A stretch of DNA of 13,816 bases, taken from assembly GCA_023336765.1 (NCBI GenBank), contig JAMBLL010000034.1:1-13816 (forward strand), given 5' to 3'. Under the pieces are notes generated by a model. It was not told where the DNA came from and made no database searches. It saw only the letters and a program-made list of their open reading frames with translations. Of this stretch, positions 8,351 through 13,816 are shown one piece after another. The position numbers and the translations under genes were made by a program. Origin of the DNA: Actinomycetes bacterium (lineage in GTDB: Bacteria; Actinomycetota; Acidimicrobiia; Spongiisociales; UBA5794). The first letter of the stretch is position 1; every line of letters begins with the position of its first letter.

Positions 8351-8908
8351 CTAATTCCCCTCAACAATCGTGGTTCTGGTGGGTTCGGTCCGCAGCGGCG
8401 AAGGGACAGGAACAAGCGTCGCAGTGAGCTTCGACGATGTCGACACTTCTCGATTGAGCTTCCTCTCGGCGCGCACACTGGCGGTCCCGGCAAAGAGCCC
8501 AAATCGTCGCTTCCCTGAGCCTTCCTCGTCAACGGTCTCGACCACCTGGAGATCCATTGCGACCTCAATCGTGGCTTGGCTGAACTGATAGAACGTCGGC
8601 GAAATCCCGATCTCCAACAGAGACAAGCTAACCGGCTCGGCTTGTTTGAAGGTGACGGAACCATCGGCTGCCACCGTCTCCGTGATTTGCGGAACGATCT
8701 TCACGCGAGTGGCAGACAACTCCGTAACCATTTCAGCTGACGTACGGTCTAGTTCCGCTTGGGCATCCGCTATTCCTTCAGCCATCATCCGCACAAGATC
8801 GGCGAAACTGACCGCTGGAGTCTCTCGAACAACGCTCGCAACAGGAACGATCGGATCCCGAATACCGCGCGTGGCAATCGCTCGCCGGGGATTCACAGCA
8901 CCGGGCAC
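8351..8908 (-). CDS. DUF2589-like protein, paralog of the preceding gene (cassette gene 3)
   Basis: A 185-residue protein, paralogous to cassette gene 2. Residues 34-121 align without gaps to residues 12-99 of that protein, with about 45 of 88 identical by hand count. Shared blocks are the helix GIADAQ, TVAADGSV, SLSLLEIG, PTFYQF and TIEVAMD. It continues with a basic or polar stretch (EEGSGKRRFG), SVRAERKLNRE and a proline-rich LVPVPS ending. The overall plan resembles DUF2589-type proteins, whose role is unknown. The first 30 residues, before the region shared with the paralog, are basic and may be an added tail or a misjudged start. The GTG at 8908 comes one base after the TAA of gene 2, so re-initiation is likely and no separate ribosome site is needed. 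No secretion signal or enzyme motif is visible. Confidence 0.8.
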   Translation of the reverse strand: MPGAVNPRRAIATRGIRDPIVPVASVVRETPAVSFADLVRMMAEGIADAQAELDRTSAEMVTELSATRVKIVPQITETVAADGSVTFKQAEPVSLSLLEIGISPTFYQFSQATIEVAMDLQVVETVDEEGSGKRRFGLFAGTASVRAERKLNREVSTSSKLTATLVPVPSPLRTEPTRTTIVEGN

Positions 8909-8909
8909 G

Positions 8910-9446
8910 TTACGGTGTTCCCGTTCCGCCGTCGTCGGTCGTTCGATTGTCGATAACAGTGACCTCTGGCATGATGCGAGGCGGCGGCGGAACAGGCACC
9001 ATCTTCGTGTACAACCTGCTGGTTCCCTTGACTTCCTTCCCGAATTTGCGGTTGTACGCGGTATCGATCCTCACCGATGCGCTCCACACGGCGAAGCCAA
9101 CCTTCGCCTTGGCACTAGCCTTGATGGAGAATTCGCTCGATGTCGTCGTTTTGATGTCCATGGTGACTTCAATCGAGGCCTCCTGGAATTGATAAAACGT
9201 CGGGTTCAGACCCACCTGAAGCAAGGACATCTCGATGGGCGACGCGTTTGTGAACGAAACCGATCCGTCCGCCGCGATCGTTTGGGTTATCGCCGGAACA
9301 ACATCTATCGTTTCTTCGGCTAGGACGAGTGCCGTTTCCACCGAATTGGCATCAAGCGCCGCCTGTGCATCGGCAACGCCGAGAGCCAGCTTCGTGACCA
9401 TATCGGGAAACGGAACGTCCAGTAATTCCTGTCCTACGCTTGGCAT
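8910..9446 (-). CDS. DUF2589-like protein (cassette gene 2)
   Basis: A 178-residue protein of unknown function. An N-terminal helix (PFPDMVTKLALGVADAQAAL, 12-31) is followed by strand-rich sequence: VPAITQTIAADGSV (50-63), IEMSLLQVGL, PTFYQF (82-87), then SIEVTMDIK (91-99). A Ser/Lys/Ala segment and SASVRIDTAYNRKF (122-135) follow, then GTSRLYTKMVPVPPPP and a flexible Gly/Thr tail. The order helix, PLL-like strand, IEV strand, SASV strand and terminal VPVPPP matches what I remember of DUF2589, but this is untested. The ATG at 9446 has a purine-rich AAAGAGAG about seven bases upstream. It follows gene 1 by 64 bp and is joined to gene 3 by a single base. Cytoplasmic by lack of signals; probably a structural or adaptor subunit that pairs with its paralog. 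Confidence 0.82.
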   Translation of the reverse strand: MPSVGQELLDVPFPDMVTKLALGVADAQAALDANSVETALVLAEETIDVVPAITQTIAADGSVSFTNASPIEMSLLQVGLNPTFYQFQEASIEVTMDIKTTTSSEFSIKASAKAKVGFAVWSASVRIDTAYNRKFGKEVKGTSRLYTKMVPVPPPPRIMPEVTVIDNRTTDDGGTGTP

Positions 9447-9510
9447 GTGTAATCTCTCTTTCCAACTAGGTTGTCATTTACTCCGTCGATGGCAAACGTT
9501 CCTGACGCCG

Positions 9511-9858
9511 TCATGTGACACCAACCGGGTCGTCGATCCCCAAGAGACGCACGAACGTCTCGAATCTCGTCGGATCCAACGTAACGGGGCCAACAAGCGC
9601 AATATCGACATCCGCCTGTAACTGACTGAACCCGGAAGCGGTCAGGACGGCAAGCAGTCGGCCGTCTCCGAACTCAGCGGCAACTTCGCCATCCGCCCTC
9701 GTGACCGCCGCTCTAGCGATCGATGTGGCAGAAGCAGAACCGACGATGAGGTAGAGCGACCTGCCCCCTTCCGACACCGATACGTCCGCGTCAAAGGCCA
9801 GAGCTATTTCGCTTTCTGATTCCGGTGTTCGATCAGAAACGACGTTGCGTGCGTTCAC
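9511..9858 (-). CDS. Hypothetical protein, first gene of the five-gene cassette
   Basis: A 115-residue acidic protein with no recognised family. It contains an acidic lead-in SESEIALAFDADVSV (14-28), a strand SLYLIVGS (34-41), an Ala-rich middle, and FSQLQADVDIALVGP (78-91), ending in a helix-like TRFETFVRLLGIDD. The EIALAFDA strand resembles strands in cassette genes 4 and 5. The start is chosen as GTG at 9858. An ATG at 9879 exists but begins one base after the -10 hexamer, so it should lie upstream of the transcript start. The GTG is preceded by GGGGAGAGAGAGA, a purine-rich ribosome-site-like stretch. The upstream extension to 9909 would run over the promoter. Function unknown; being first and most expressed, it could be a core subunit or the regulator of the set. 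Confidence 0.72.
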   Translation of the reverse strand: MNARNVVSDRTPESESEIALAFDADVSVSEGGRSLYLIVGSASATSIARAAVTRADGEVAAEFGDGRLLAVLTASGFSQLQADVDIALVGPVTLDPTRFETFVRLLGIDDPVGVT

Positions 9859-9880
9859 GGCTCTTCTCTCTCTCCCCATT

Positions 9881-9909
9881 AGCCTACACGCACTAACGGG
9901 GAGGGTCAA
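9881..9909 (-). promoter_or_regulatory. Promoter of the five-gene cassette
   Basis: On the minus strand TTGACC (9909-9904) and TAGGCT (9886-9881) are separated by exactly 17 bases, a good housekeeping-sigma arrangement. The transcript should begin near 9874, about 15 bases before the GTG of gene 1. It is the clearest promoter in the window and places all five genes in one transcription unit. Confidence 0.65.
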
Positions 9910-10628
9910 CCCTCAATGGAGCATGGAATCGCACAGAGATGTGGGCGCGCCACAGACTCAGGCCATCGTTGAACTCTGAGCGCTCTGGACCGATCCTTGG
10001 ACACGACAACGCCGTTTACGACCACTCAGTGAGGTTTCGACAGCCGGCTTCTTCCTGGGGATGCACGTACGGATGATTCTCCGGTACACAGTTAGGCGCC
10101 CTCGTTGCGATCAAGGCAACAATCCCGGGACGACCGCGACATCGCCGAGGGTGCCCGCTGCACCGGACGAAACCATCTCTCACTCCGCTCGAACATGCAG
10201 TCACCGCCATGGAGATCCAGGAACACCCGGCCTCTGTCACCGGTTCGGCCGGTGAACAGATGGAGTGTATGTCCGTCCATATCGACCTGTTGATGCACCA
10301 TCCATTTCATCTCCATCGATGTCGGATCACGACGACCGCACTTTCTGGTCTTCTGGAGCGAACGTTCGATCTGGACAGGTTCATCGGTGGAATCGGTTGA
10401 TAGATGCAGCCTCCGCTTGACGCCCACCTCGGAGACAAGACGAGTCGCGGCCCGCCGCGAAAGGCTGTCATCTATCGAGCGTCAATGCGAAATCAGTCGT
10501 GGCCGCTCTTCTTTGCAGTCCTCGCTTCCGGCGACGTGGCTTGGACATCTGCCCGCCGTTATCTCATCCTCTCTTGGCCGATAGCTGATGGGCCATTTCT
10601 TGTCATAGGCAGTTGGTACGTTGTGGTT
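9910..10628. other. Long stretch without a convincing gene
   Basis: About 720 bp between the cassette promoter and the HNH gene. I see no RNA gene and no recognisable protein. It holds a small hairpin at 10237-10255 (TCACCGG, loop TTCGG, CCGGTGA) and one weak minus-strand reading frame, listed separately. The part from 9910 to 10091 shows nothing I can interpret. It may be the worn remains of an inserted gene, since DUF222-HNH genes often lie in variable regions. Confidence 0.45.
10092..10427 (-). CDS. Weak candidate gene, hypothetical
   Basis: A 111-codon frame starting at GTG 10427, head-to-head with the HNH gene. The best-looking stretch follows an internal ATG at 10316, with WMVHQQVDMDGHTLHLF and RVFLDLHGGD. 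Codon choice is similar to the neighbours, but neither start has a ribosome site and I recognise no family. It may be a real small gene, a remnant, or chance. Confidence 0.25.
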   Translation of the reverse strand: MGVKRRLHLSTDSTDEPVQIERSLQKTRKCGRRDPTSMEMKWMVHQQVDMDGHTLHLFTGRTGDRGRVFLDLHGGDCMFERSERWFRPVQRAPSAMSRSSRDCCLDRNEGA

Positions 10629-11984
10629 ATGTCAGACCAAGCCACCATGAGCACCGATCCAGAGGACCTCCCATTCGGTTGCGAACCCGCTGCTGGGACG
10701 GTATTGGTCGTCGACCCGCAGCCGACATACGAACCGATTCCGGGGGGTCTTGCGAACATGGAGCCGGGGCCTGTGATGGGGGCTCTTCTCTCGTCGATCA
10801 ACGTATCCGAGGTCTCCGGTCACGATCAGGTGGTCGTACTTGGGGCACACGACCGAATGGCGTCACACCACGCGGCAGGTCGCTACCGAGCAATGGCCGC
10901 GGTCCACACAACGATGCTGGATTTCGACGGCTATCCGCAGCGCTGGGAGGACGCCGCCAACTCTGCCTCGGCTGAGGTTCGTGCAGCCTTGCATCTCACG
11001 CGCCGAGCCTCTGACAACGAGTTGGCGCTCGCTCTCACCCTGCATCGACGCCTACCCCTCCTCGCCGAGATGCTCGAAACTGGGTCACTGGATATCCGCA
11101 GGGCAAGCACGATCGATTCGGCGACGATTCACCTCACCGATGCGCGGGCACAAGCAGTTGTTGACGAGATCGCTGGTGTTGCATCTGAGTTGACTACAGG
11201 GCAACTACGCGCTCGCATCCAGAAGCTGTGCATCGACGTTGACCCTGATGATGCACAGGACCGCTACGAGCGTTCGGTGGCGGACCGCCGAATCGTGATG
11301 GAGGCGACCGAAAGTGGCACGGCGAATCTGCTTGGCATGGATCTTCCACCCGACACCGCGGCTGCCATACGCCGATTCATCCATTCAACGGCGATGAGCC
11401 TGCATGTGAAGGGCGAATCGCGCACGATGGATCAGCTTCGTGCCGACGTGTACATGGACTTATTGCAAGGCATTGTGCCAACCGGCTGCGAAGAATCTTC
11501 GCAGAGCACCGCTGGCGTCGAGATCGTCTGCAACCTCGCAACCCTCACCGAACTCGCTGACCACCCGGGTGAGCTTTCGGGGTACGGGCCCGTCGTCGCG
11601 GACATCGTTCGACAGGTCGCCCGAAGACAACAGGATTCCGACTGGCGCTACACAATCGTTGACGACACAGGACAACCGCTCCATGTCGGTACGACATCCA
11701 GGAGGCCCACCCCGACCCAGAAGCGACGCATCCACGCCAGGTACCGTACCTGCGTGTTCCCAGGATGCCGCATGCCCTCGATCGTGTGCGACATCGACCA
11801 CTCGGTAGCCGTCGCCGATGGAGGCGAGACCTGCGACTGCAATCTCGCGCCACTCTGTAGACACGACCACTGCATCAAACACGCAAACGGGTGGACGTAC
11901 AAGCTCCTCCCGGCTAACCGGATCCAATGGACCAGTCCCCTCGGACACACCTACACGAACCCACCGAACAGAGCACCTCCCTAG
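10629..11984 (+). CDS. DUF222 domain HNH endonuclease (13E12 repeat family)
   Basis: A 451-residue protein of the large actinobacterial DUF222/13E12 group. Residues from about 60 to 340 form the mostly helical DUF222 region (for example AAVHTTMLDFDGYP, NELALALTLHRRLPLLAEML). The C-terminus carries an HNH nuclease with zinc-type cysteines: CVFPGC (C375, C380), CDIDH (387-391), N405 in CNLAPLC, and RHDHCIKH (411-418). These proteins are presumed DNA nucleases, often multi-copy and linked to mobile or variable regions; the true role is unclear. The ATG at 10629 was chosen because the open frame upstream to 10404 does not look like protein of this family. No Shine-Dalgarno sequence is visible, so a leaderless transcript or the ATG at 10647 is possible. 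The stop codon lies in the left arm of a terminator hairpin. Confidence 0.88.
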   Translation: MSDQATMSTDPEDLPFGCEPAAGTVLVVDPQPTYEPIPGGLANMEPGPVMGALLSSINVSEVSGHDQVVVLGAHDRMASHHAAGRYRAMAAVHTTMLDFDGYPQRWEDAANSASAEVRAALHLTRRASDNELALALTLHRRLPLLAEMLETGSLDIRRASTIDSATIHLTDARAQAVVDEIAGVASELTTGQLRARIQKLCIDVDPDDAQDRYERSVADRRIVMEATESGTANLLGMDLPPDTAAAIRRFIHSTAMSLHVKGESRTMDQLRADVYMDLLQGIVPTGCEESSQSTAGVEIVCNLATLTELADHPGELSGYGPVVADIVRQVARRQQDSDWRYTIVDDTGQPLHVGTTSRRPTPTQKRRIHARYRTCVFPGCRMPSIVCDIDHSVAVADGGETCDCNLAPLCRHDHCIKHANGWTYKLLPANRIQWTSPLGHTYTNPPNRAPP

Positions 11985-12011
11985 CGAACGCGTTGCGTCT
12001 TCTAGGGAGGT
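11975..12011. terminator. Hairpin terminator shared by the HNH gene and osmC
   Basis: ACCTCCCTAG (11975-11984) pairs perfectly over 10 bp with CTAGGGAGGT (12002-12011) across a 17-base loop. It sits between two convergent genes and includes the TAG stop of the HNH gene. There is no T-run, which is common in high-GC actinobacteria. It probably ends transcription from both sides. Confidence 0.65.
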
Positions 12012-12024
12012 GTCAACGTCCGAT

Positions 12025-12456
12025 CTAGACGAGATTCGCGGTAAGCGTGATCTCCACGTTGCCCTTGAGAGCATTGCTCACGGGGCACCCGTTCTTGGCA
12101 GCCTCAGCCTTTTCGGCGAACAGCTCTGCATCGATGCCAGGGATGACGGCGTCGACGGTGAGAGCCATGGTGCGGATCCTGAATCCATCATCGCCCTTGG
12201 TGAAAGTTGCGACCGCTTTCGTATCCAGGTTCTCAGGTGGGAATCCTGCCCCGGCGAGCTCGTTCGAGAACGCCATGGAGAAGCACGCGGCATGGGCCGC
12301 AGCGATCATCTCTTCCGGACTGGTCTTGCCAGCCGCCTCTTCGGTTCTGCTCGCCCAGCTCACGGGCAACGGACCCGCGGCGCCGCTCCTGAAGTCGACG
12401 GTGCCCGCGCCTCCGAAGAGATCCCCCTGCCAGTTGGCTGTTGCTTCGCTTCTCAT
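12025..12456 (-). CDS. osmC: OsmC/Ohr family peroxiredoxin-like protein (OsmC type)
   Basis: A 143-residue thiol peroxidase that reduces organic hydroperoxides in the cytoplasm using two cysteines. They are C58 in HAACFSMAFS and C124 in NGCPVSNAL, placed as C59 and C125 in E. coli OsmC. The N-terminal ATANWQGDLFGGAGTV and the SPEEMIAAAHAAC helix are typical, and the length is normal for the family. The sequence fits OsmC rather than Ohr by the wording around the first cysteine, but the split is not absolute. The ATG at 12456 has AAAGGG five to six bases upstream; the open frame upstream to 12582 is not family-like. It faces the HNH gene across a shared terminator. No LexA- or OhrR-type operator or strong promoter is evident, although a copy of the 52-bp repeat lies 128 bp upstream. 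Confidence 0.93.
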   Translation of the reverse strand: MRSEATANWQGDLFGGAGTVDFRSGAAGPLPVSWASRTEEAAGKTSPEEMIAAAHAACFSMAFSNELAGAGFPPENLDTKAVATFTKGDDGFRIRTMALTVDAVIPGIDAELFAEKAEAAKNGCPVSNALKGNVEITLTANLV

Positions 12457-12583
12457 GAGTGCCCTTTCGATGGCGTACTGCTGGTTCGGTGTCCATGATA
12501 CGTCTCTGGGAACGCCGGCGGGACGCCAGGACGCGCAGTGAATTCCGTAGTACGGTTGATCACCCAAACCATCGATCGTCATC

Positions 12584-12635
12584 GTTCTGTGGGCTCACAG
12601 CCGCGTATACGAGCACGCGAACCCTGGGTACGCGG
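12584..12635 (+). repeat. 52-bp direct repeat, left copy
   Basis: Starts GTTCTGTGGGCTCAC and ends CGAACCCTGGGTACGCGG. It matches 13491-13542 in 49 of 52 positions, in the same orientation. Inside it are the palindrome CGTATACG and the inverted pair CCGCGTA (12601-12607) / TACGCGG (12629-12635), so it can form a hairpin. It lies upstream of osmC. Confidence 0.85.
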
Positions 12636-12692
12636 GATGTTCTAACCGTGACTCGATCCGATCACGATGGGCAGAAAGACGACGAGCGTTCT

Positions 12693-12720
12693 TTGAATCA
12701 GGTTGGGTTGGGTCTAGAGT
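12693..12720 (+). promoter_or_regulatory. Possible promoter of the DUF7144 gene
   Basis: TTGAAT (12693-12698) and TAGAGT (12715-12720) with a 16-base spacer, about 43 bp before the ATG. The sequence GGTTGGGTTGGG lies between them. Plausible, not proven. Confidence 0.4.
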
Positions 12721-12762
12721 TGTGGAGACAAAGAAGATCTATTTTCCCGGGAGGTAATTCAG

Positions 12763-13164
12763 ATGGCAGGTACAACAGAAGAAAGAAGCAGTTGGGTACT
12801 GTTCTCAACCGCGGTGTTCATCGTCCTTGGCGTATTCAACGTCATCTACGGACTCACCATGCTCCTCAATGACCAATGGGTGATTTTCACCGCCGACACG
12901 GTGTGGTATCTCGATATCAGCGCGTGGGGGTGGATCACGTTGATTATCGGCCTACTCCAGTTCCTGGTCGCGTGGGGTGTTGCGAACGCAGAGATGTGGG
13001 CACGGGTGCTGGGCGTTGTCGCCGCGTCGATCGCTCTCATCGGAGCGTTCCTGACCGTTCCCTACTACCCATGGTGGTCGATCACGATCATGGTGCTCGC
13101 GGGCATGGTCATCTGGGCAGTCACAGTCCATGGCAAGGACGTCCACGAGACAGCCGGGGCCTGA
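12763..13164 (+). CDS. DUF7144 family four-helix membrane protein
   Basis: A 133-residue integral membrane protein. Four hydrophobic segments lie at about 11-34, 55-74, 80-99 and 104-122. The sequence carries the hallmarks of the DUF7144 group common in actinobacteria: WVLF near the start, FNVIYG, WGWITLIIG, WARVLGV and PYYPWWS. Both termini are short and polar, and the tail after helix four carries charged residues. Function unknown. The ATG at 12763 has a strong ribosome site, GGGAGGT, with a seven-base gap. It is a single-gene unit with a candidate promoter upstream and a strong terminator downstream. It is flanked, together with the next gene, by two copies of a 52-bp repeat. Confidence 0.88.
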   Translation: MAGTTEERSSWVLFSTAVFIVLGVFNVIYGLTMLLNDQWVIFTADTVWYLDISAWGWITLIIGLLQFLVAWGVANAEMWARVLGVVAASIALIGAFLTVPYYPWWSITIMVLAGMVIWAVTVHGKDVHETAGA

Positions 13165-13202
13165 AACGACTATCGAAGCGGCATAGGCCGCTCACGAACA
13201 AG

Positions 13203-13232
13203 GATCCCCGGGCGAGTCATCGCCCGGGGATC
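13203..13232. terminator. Bidirectional hairpin terminator
   Basis: GATCCCCGGGCGA, loop GTCA, TCGCCCGGGGATC: a perfect 13-bp stem with a four-base loop. It is followed by TCTTAT on the plus strand and CTTGTT on the minus strand. It sits 38 bp after the DUF7144 gene and directly after the stop of the convergent small gene, so it should end both transcripts. Confidence 0.85.
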
Positions 13233-13234
13233 TC

Positions 13235-13474
13235 TTATGTGGGGGCACGGGAAGATCGTTCAGGTCGGCGCGTGAACGACCATTCCCAATACGAGTCTCC
13301 TGGTTCGACCTCGAGTTCGTCTCCCGGGAGTTCCAACAACGACTCGAGGCCGCCCCTGATGTCCTCGTCGGAGTCATCTGTAGGGGGATAGGGTCCAAAA
13401 CCTCGAACTGGAATGCCTGTGCCACGGGTGACCGAATATGCCAGAGCCACCAGTTCCTCATCGATAGCACCCAT
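13235..13474 (-). CDS. Small acidic hypothetical protein
   Basis: A 79-residue, strongly acidic, soluble protein. No family recognised. It starts MGAIDEELVALAYSV, has a Pro/Gly patch GFGPYPPTDD, an acidic middle (LESLLELPGDELEVEPGD), the aromatic WEWSF, and a basic end RRPERSSRAPT. I favour it as real because of its composition and because its stop is followed at once by a strong terminator. The ATG at 13474 has no Shine-Dalgarno sequence. The AT-rich TATCGATTATATG just before it could be a -10 region giving a leaderless transcript. The right copy of the 52-bp repeat ends 17 bp upstream. Confidence 0.6.
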   Translation of the reverse strand: MGAIDEELVALAYSVTRGTGIPVRGFGPYPPTDDSDEDIRGGLESLLELPGDELEVEPGDSYWEWSFTRRPERSSRAPT

Positions 13475-13490
13475 ATAATCGATACGCGCC

Positions 13491-13542
13491 GTTCTGTGGG
13501 CTCACGGACGCGTATACGAGCACACGAACCCTGGGTACGCGG
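13491..13542 (+). repeat. 52-bp direct repeat, right copy
   Basis: Matches the copy at 12584-12635 with three differences. It lies between the start of the small acidic gene and the 3' end of tRNA-Val. The first ten bases of the repeat core, TTCTGTGGGC, recur at 13546-13555, running into the tRNA 3' end. Confidence 0.85.
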
Positions 13543-13550
13543 CTATTCTG

Positions 13551-13624
13551 TGGGCGTTGGGGGACTCGAACCCTCGACTTCCGCCTTGTAAGGGCGGCGC
13601 TCTAGCCAACTGAGCTAAACGCCC
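13551..13624 (-). tRNA. tRNA-Val (anticodon UAC)
   Basis: A full cloverleaf of 74 bases. The acceptor stem is GGGCGTT/AACGCCC with discriminator A. The D arm has GCTC...GAGC with AGTTGG. The anticodon stem is CCGCC/GGCGG with loop CTTACAA, and the T loop is TTCGAGT. The anticodon TAC is at 13590-13588 and reads valine GUA codons. One A-C mismatch is present in the T stem. CCA is not encoded, as is common in actinobacteria. Confidence 0.95.
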
Positions 13625-13653
13625 GGAGCGGCAATGGTAGATGCCCACGACCC

Positions 13654-13816
13654 TCAAGTGATCGTAAGTGCCGTTCCTGGTTTGGTCGTACGTCCGACGG
13701 AGGTCGTCTGGACGAAGGATGACCCCTCAACGACCGTATCGGTGTTCGTACATCCCCCGGCTGCGTACGCCTGGTAGTCAGTGCGCATCGTGGTGACAGG
13801 AAGGATCTCTCCGCCC
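13654..13816 (-). CDS. Possible C-terminal end of a gene cut by the window edge
   Basis: Reading in from the right edge on the minus strand, one frame stays open for 53 codons and stops with TGA at 13656-13654, 29 bp before tRNA-Val. The peptide is Thr/Gly/Ser-rich (AAGGCTNTDTVVEG, GRTTKPGTALTIT), as in some secreted or cell-wall proteins. The opposite strand also has a 46-codon frame here, so the call is tentative. Confidence 0.4.
   Translation of the reverse strand, partial: GGEILPVTTMRTDYQAYAAGGCTNTDTVVEGSSFVQTTSVGRTTKPGTALTIT

Larger units (their letters stand above)
12457..12762. other. Intergenic region between divergent osmC and DUF7144 gene
   Basis: About 306 bp. It holds the left copy of the 52-bp repeat (12584-12635) and a possible promoter and ribosome site for the plus-strand gene. 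It must also carry the osmC promoter, which I could not place. No small gene is convincing here. Confidence 0.6.

Noticed and set aside
8646..9323. 225-codon plus-strand frame opposite cassette genes 2 and 3
   Set aside because: Antisense shadow; Arg/Ser-rich with no domain pattern, whereas the two minus-strand genes are clear paralogs of each other.
10237..10255. TCACCGG-TTCGG-CCGGTGA hairpin as a terminator or operator
   Set aside because: Short, no T-run, and no gene end nearby to serve.
11460..12074. 204-codon minus-strand frame over the HNH domain
   Set aside because: Antisense to the HNH motif and running across the terminator into osmC; no family pattern.
12025..12582. Longer OsmC start at 12582
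   Set aside because: The added 42 residues are not family-like and the ATG at 12456 has its own ribosome site.
12584..13555. CRISPR-like array from the repeated TTCTGTGGGC units about 54 bp apart
   Set aside because: Only two units next to each other, the intervening sequence itself is repeated at the other copy rather than unique, and no cas genes are present.

Overview
The window looks like chromosomal DNA of a fairly GC-rich actinobacterium, possibly of the acidimicrobial type. The evidence is a DUF222/HNH protein of the 13E12-repeat kind, a four-helix DUF7144 membrane protein, a homodimeric-type pyruvate dehydrogenase E1 (AceE), a fused isobutyryl-CoA mutase (IcmF), a tRNA without an encoded CCA, and frequent GTG/TTG starts. 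All family names come from reading the protein sequences; no database search was run.

Left part (1-7002), core metabolism. A small DUF971 protein (minus) is divergent from aceE (plus). AceE converges, with a 53-bp overlap of coding ends, on a small HELGHH zinc-metallopeptidase-like gene (minus). The start of that gene overlaps the icmF stop by four bases (GTGA), so the two are probably translationally coupled. IcmF carries its B12-binding, GTPase and mutase parts in one chain and has the Phe/Gln pair expected for isobutyryl-CoA rather than methylmalonyl-CoA.

Middle (7091-9909), a compact five-gene minus-strand cassette of unknown function. It is read from a near-canonical promoter (TTGACC-17-TAGGCT). 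In order of transcription it encodes proteins of 115, 178, 185, 159 and 241 residues. The second and third are tandem paralogs with about half their residues identical over 88 positions. Proteins 2, 3 and 4 share an N-terminal helix signature, while 1, 4 and 5 share a beta-strand signature. The fifth is a long coiled coil ending in one of these modules. I see no enzyme motif, signal peptide or membrane segment, so it looks like a set of interacting cytoplasmic structural or adaptor proteins. This is the best candidate for an undescribed system here.

Right part (9910-13816), accessory. A weakly coding stretch of about 700 bp is followed by a DUF222-HNH gene (plus) and a strong hairpin shared with the convergent osmC gene (minus). 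Next come a DUF7144 membrane protein (plus) and a small acidic protein (minus), which converge on a 13-bp-stem bidirectional terminator. A 52-bp direct repeat, one copy beside tRNA-Val(UAC), flanks this last gene pair. The right edge holds what may be the C-terminal end of another minus-strand gene.
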